Shown: piece by piece, positions 7,472 to 9,469 of the stretch
Layout of the letters: each line of letters begins with the position of its first letter
How positions within the stretch are numbered: position 1 is the first letter of the stretch
DNA from: Armatimonadota bacterium
GTDB taxonomy: Bacteria > Armatimonadota > Zipacnadia > Zipacnadales > JABUFB01
DNA length: 9,469 nt
Assembly: GCA_018056145.1 (NCBI GenBank)
Contig: JAGPGE010000176.1
Span: forward strand, 1-9,469
Direction of reading: 5' to 3'
Program-made: the position numbers and the translations under genes
Notes under the pieces: generated by a model
Database searches by the model: none
Told to the model about the DNA's origin: nothing
What the model saw: the letters and a program-made list of their open reading frames with translations, nothing else

Positions 7472-8713
7472 TTACCTGGCCACGCGCACCAGCTTCCCTC
7501 CGCCGGGCATGAGATGCACCGTGGCCCTTGCCCCACCGGCATCGCGCCAGGTTTGGTCTGTGGCATCGAACACTTCCAGCGGCCCGGGGCCGACCACAGT
7601 GGTCTCCATATCATTGCTGTAGTCCAGGTTCACCACCACGCAGTGGGTCGGCCTGTCTTCAGCCCCGAAGTACCCGAGCACCAGGCCCTCGATGGGCTTC
7701 GGTGGGCTGAACTCGGCCGCCGGCACCGGGGGATCCACCTTGAAGGCCCCGTCCTCCGGCAGACCCACTCCCCCGGTGGGAACCATGCCGAGATGGTACG
7801 CACCCAGGGACGTGAGCGGCTGAAGCTCCGCCGCAATCGCCTCGAACTCCCGGTTGATCCTGCTCAGCGCGTGATACAGCGGCGTCGGTCTGCCGTCCGC
7901 ATACGCAATCGCGCCCTCATGTCCCGGGTGGCAGTAGACGTAGTACGAGATGCCCTGCGCGCCGTACGCGAGAGACGTGTAGACCAGGAAGCGCACCTCG
8001 CGGCTTGTGGGCACCCGCATTCCGGGACTCCACGTGCAGGCCTGCACGATGTTCAGGAAGGGCAGCCCTTCCCTCAGTGCGGCCTTGCGGATCATCCCCA
8101 GGTTCAGGAAGTACTGGCCTGTATCGCCATTCACCCCGTAATGATAATGATCGTAGCTCACCAGGTCGGGCTTCACCTGCTCCAGGAACAGCCGCAGGTG
8201 TTCGGCGTAGGCCGTCTCGACGTCACCTGTTGTCCCCAGTTGCTCATTGCTGGCGTATGTGGGGAACAGGTTGATGTAGGCCAGGCGCTCCGGGTCCCGT
8301 TGCCGCAGGTGCGCCACGAGCTTGCCCAGTTCGGGGAAGCGCGAGGCGCTGGGCTCATCGGTCATGAAGTACGCGTACAGCGCTGGGTGGCCTTTGACTC
8401 GCTCGATCAGCGCGTCCAGTTGGGCGGTCTGTTCGGGGTCGTCCAGCGTCGCCGGGCGCAGAAGCCCGTGGTGCAGCATTGCCCGCAGGCCGTGCGCGGC
8501 CACCGTATCAAGCTGGTTCTCGGTACACCAGACCACGTTGAACCCGCCCTCGGCCATCTGCTGTGCAGTGGCGTCAGTCATGTCCGGCCCTGCCCAGTAG
8601 GTCACGATCGGCCGGCCAATCTCCCACTCGCTGCCTTCGGGCCGGGCGAATGCCGCCCCGGCCAATACGAACGCCACCAACGCGAACGCCACCCAGTTGC
8701 CCACGTTCCTCAT
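7472..8713 (-). CDS. Secreted TIM-barrel glycoside-hydrolase-like protein
   Basis: 413 residues from ATG 8713. The N-terminus is a signal peptide (NWVAFALVAFVLAGAAFA, cleavage before RPEG). The start is uncertain. GTG 8704 has better ribosome-site spacing. GTG 8758 overlaps the upstream stop as GTGA but gives a 22-residue polar pre-sequence and lacks a ribosome site. The body reads as a (beta/alpha)8 barrel. Repeating strand motifs include FNVVWCTEN, LYAYFMTDEP (about 112-121), LAYINLFPTY (about 144-153), DLVSYDHYHYG (about 183-193), LNIVQACTW and GISYYVY. The acidic pair Asp119-Glu120 of TDEP is the best catalytic candidate, and Glu239 (TSREVRF) is another. A C-terminal beta-domain follows, with VVVNLDYSND and LVRVAR. 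The layout recalls clan GH-A enzymes such as beta-galactosidase-like proteins, but I cannot assign a family. It is downstream of, and probably co-transcribed with, the beta-helix gene. Confidence 0.85.
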   Translation of the reverse strand: MRNVGNWVAFALVAFVLAGAAFARPEGSEWEIGRPIVTYWAGPDMTDATAQQMAEGGFNVVWCTENQLDTVAAHGLRAMLHHGLLRPATLDDPEQTAQLDALIERVKGHPALYAYFMTDEPSASRFPELGKLVAHLRQRDPERLAYINLFPTYASNEQLGTTGDVETAYAEHLRLFLEQVKPDLVSYDHYHYGVNGDTGQYFLNLGMIRKAALREGLPFLNIVQACTWSPGMRVPTSREVRFLVYTSLAYGAQGISYYVYCHPGHEGAIAYADGRPTPLYHALSRINREFEAIAAELQPLTSLGAYHLGMVPTGGVGLPEDGAFKVDPPVPAAEFSPPKPIEGLVLGYFGAEDRPTHCVVVNLDYSNDMETTVVGPGPLEVFDATDQTWRDAGGARATVHLMPGGGKLVRVAR

Positions 8714-8720
8714 CTCCTTC
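8714..8720 (-). promoter_or_regulatory. Ribosome binding site with ambiguous target start
   Basis: On the minus strand GAAGGAG directly abuts ATG 8713 (no spacer) and lies 9 nt before GTG 8704. Spacing favours GTG. The arginine at position 2, useful for the signal peptide n-region, favours ATG. Confidence 0.5.
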
Positions 8721-8754
8721 GGTCGCGCCTGATGGTGCGTCTTGTCCGGTATCC

Positions 8755-9469
8755 TCACTGCCAGTTCGGCGACAACTCGCGGTCGATCTCTCCCAGTCGC
8801 CGCAGATCATCCAGCGCCGCGGCCATCGCTTCCAGCGCGCCCTCGTCCACGCCCTGGTCGGGCACTCCGCGGTTGCCGATGGTGGTGAGCGTCACCGCCG
8901 AACCGAGTTCGAAGATCGGGGTCGTGTTGTACCAGAAGTGGCCCGCGAGAATGAGCCGCACTGGGCGTGTGCCGGTGGCCACGAACTTCGGCTCCTTCGG
9001 GTCGATGTAGAACTGGCTCTGCCCATAGTACACCCGCCCGCCGTAGTCGCGGATGTCCACCACCGGCTCCTGGGTGAAGGTGTGCATTTTCGGCCCGCAG
9101 ATGGTCACCGCTCCGTCAGGTTGCCCCGGCGCGCCCTCAAGCACGAGATGCTGGTCGCTCTGTTCGTTGTAGAAATCGCTCATGACGATGGAACAGTTGT
9201 CGCGGATGCGTAGCGTGGGCTTCGACAGCGTGGCTAGGCGCGTCATGAACCCGAGGAACCCGTCCCGCTCGGTATCAGGGCCCTCGACCGTGATGGTGCC
9301 CTCGTAAGAGGTGCGGAACAGCAGCGTCGCCCGCTCGCTCCCGGTGATGTGCAGGTTCCCCTGCACATGCATGGCGTCCACGACACTGCCCGGGGGCAGA
9401 TTCAGCATGCGGATCCCGTGGGCATCGGGGGCCTTCTGGTACATTCCGTGCGCATAGACTTCGTCTAGG
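8755..9469 (-). CDS. C-terminal part of a right-handed beta-helix (pectate-lyase-like) protein, 5' truncated by the window
   Basis: About 237 residues are visible; the frame stays open to the right edge. The codons upstream of the first visible ATG (9444) encode LDEVYAHG, which reads as continuous protein, so the true start lies outside the window. The visible part is built of short beta-strand rungs of similar length: GIRMLNLPPGSVVDAMHVQG, NLHITGSERATLLFRTSYEG, TITVEGPD, then PTLRIRDNCSIVMSDFY, HLVLEGAPG and GAVTICGPKM. This is the pattern of parallel beta-helix proteins (pectate-lyase superfamily). A non-helical tail follows (RLILAGHFWYNTTP), ending in a charged helix (ALEAMAAALDDLRRLGEIDREL). 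Such folds act as polysaccharide lyases, hydrolases or binding scaffolds. The catalytic region, if any, would lie in the missing part. The gene ends 41 nt before the ATG of the hydrolase-like gene. Confidence 0.8.
   Translation of the reverse strand, partial: LDEVYAHGMYQKAPDAHGIRMLNLPPGSVVDAMHVQGNLHITGSERATLLFRTSYEGTITVEGPDTERDGFLGFMTRLATLSKPTLRIRDNCSIVMSDFYNEQSDQHLVLEGAPGQPDGAVTICGPKMHTFTQEPVVDIRDYGGRVYYGQSQFYIDPKEPKFVATGTRPVRLILAGHFWYNTTPIFELGSAVTLTTIGNRGVPDQGVDEGALEAMAAALDDLRRLGEIDRELSPNWQ

Noticed and set aside
7514..9010. 498-codon open frame on the plus strand opposite the hydrolase-like and beta-helix genes
   Set aside because: The translation is low-complexity His/Arg/Val-rich and spans two real minus-strand genes and their junction.
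1..9469. Classical Bacteroidetes polysaccharide-utilisation locus
   Set aside because: No SusC/SusD-like genes or hybrid two-component regulator are present, and the GC content and regulator type do not fit.

Overview
The window is GC-rich, gene-dense bacterial DNA carrying seven protein-coding genes in two convergent blocks. It looks like a carbohydrate-scavenging locus. The gene mix is an AraC-type regulator, a secreted esterase, a CBM9-like/GH123_N-like giant, a LamG protein, an atypical URO-D-like protein, a TIM-barrel hydrolase-like protein and a beta-helix protein. That style, with many signal peptides and no SusC/SusD pair, is typical of Armatimonadota, Planctomycetota or related environmental lineages. 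This is inference from gene style; nothing in the window (no rRNA or housekeeping marker) fixes the phylum. I see no mobile element, CRISPR array, tRNA or rRNA.

Plus-strand block (1-7386). A short AT-rich leader (1-64) holds a paired hexamer and a small palindrome. It precedes an AraC-family regulator (74-901), then a secreted alpha/beta-hydrolase esterase (981-1901). Next comes a 1137-residue exported protein (2021-5434) with a CBM9-like N-terminus, a GH123_N-like central domain and a C-terminal region that I cannot place in a named glycosidase family. One base after its stop a secreted LamG/concanavalin-A-like protein starts (5436-6260). Last is a cytoplasmic URO-D-superfamily protein (6325-7386). 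Co-direction, short gaps (79, 119, 1 and 64 nt) and strong Shine-Dalgarno sites suggest one regulon, possibly one or two transcripts.

Between the blocks, a perfect 16-bp inverted repeat (7417-7453) sits in the 85-nt convergent gap and probably terminates both strands.

Minus-strand block (9469-7472). The C-terminal part of a right-handed beta-helix (pectate-lyase-like) protein runs off the right edge (8755-9469). It is followed by a secreted TIM-barrel glycoside-hydrolase-like protein (7472-8713).

Likely logic: the regulator senses a small molecule, probably a sugar. The esterase, the CBM9/GH123_N-like protein, the LamG protein, the hydrolase-like protein and the beta-helix protein act outside the cytoplasm on a decorated polysaccharide. 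The URO-D-like protein acts inside the cell on an unknown substrate, perhaps a methylated or otherwise modified product. The substrate cannot be read from the sequence. The least described parts are the C-terminal half of the 2021-5434 product and the URO-D-like protein, whose expected zinc-binding cysteines appear to be replaced.
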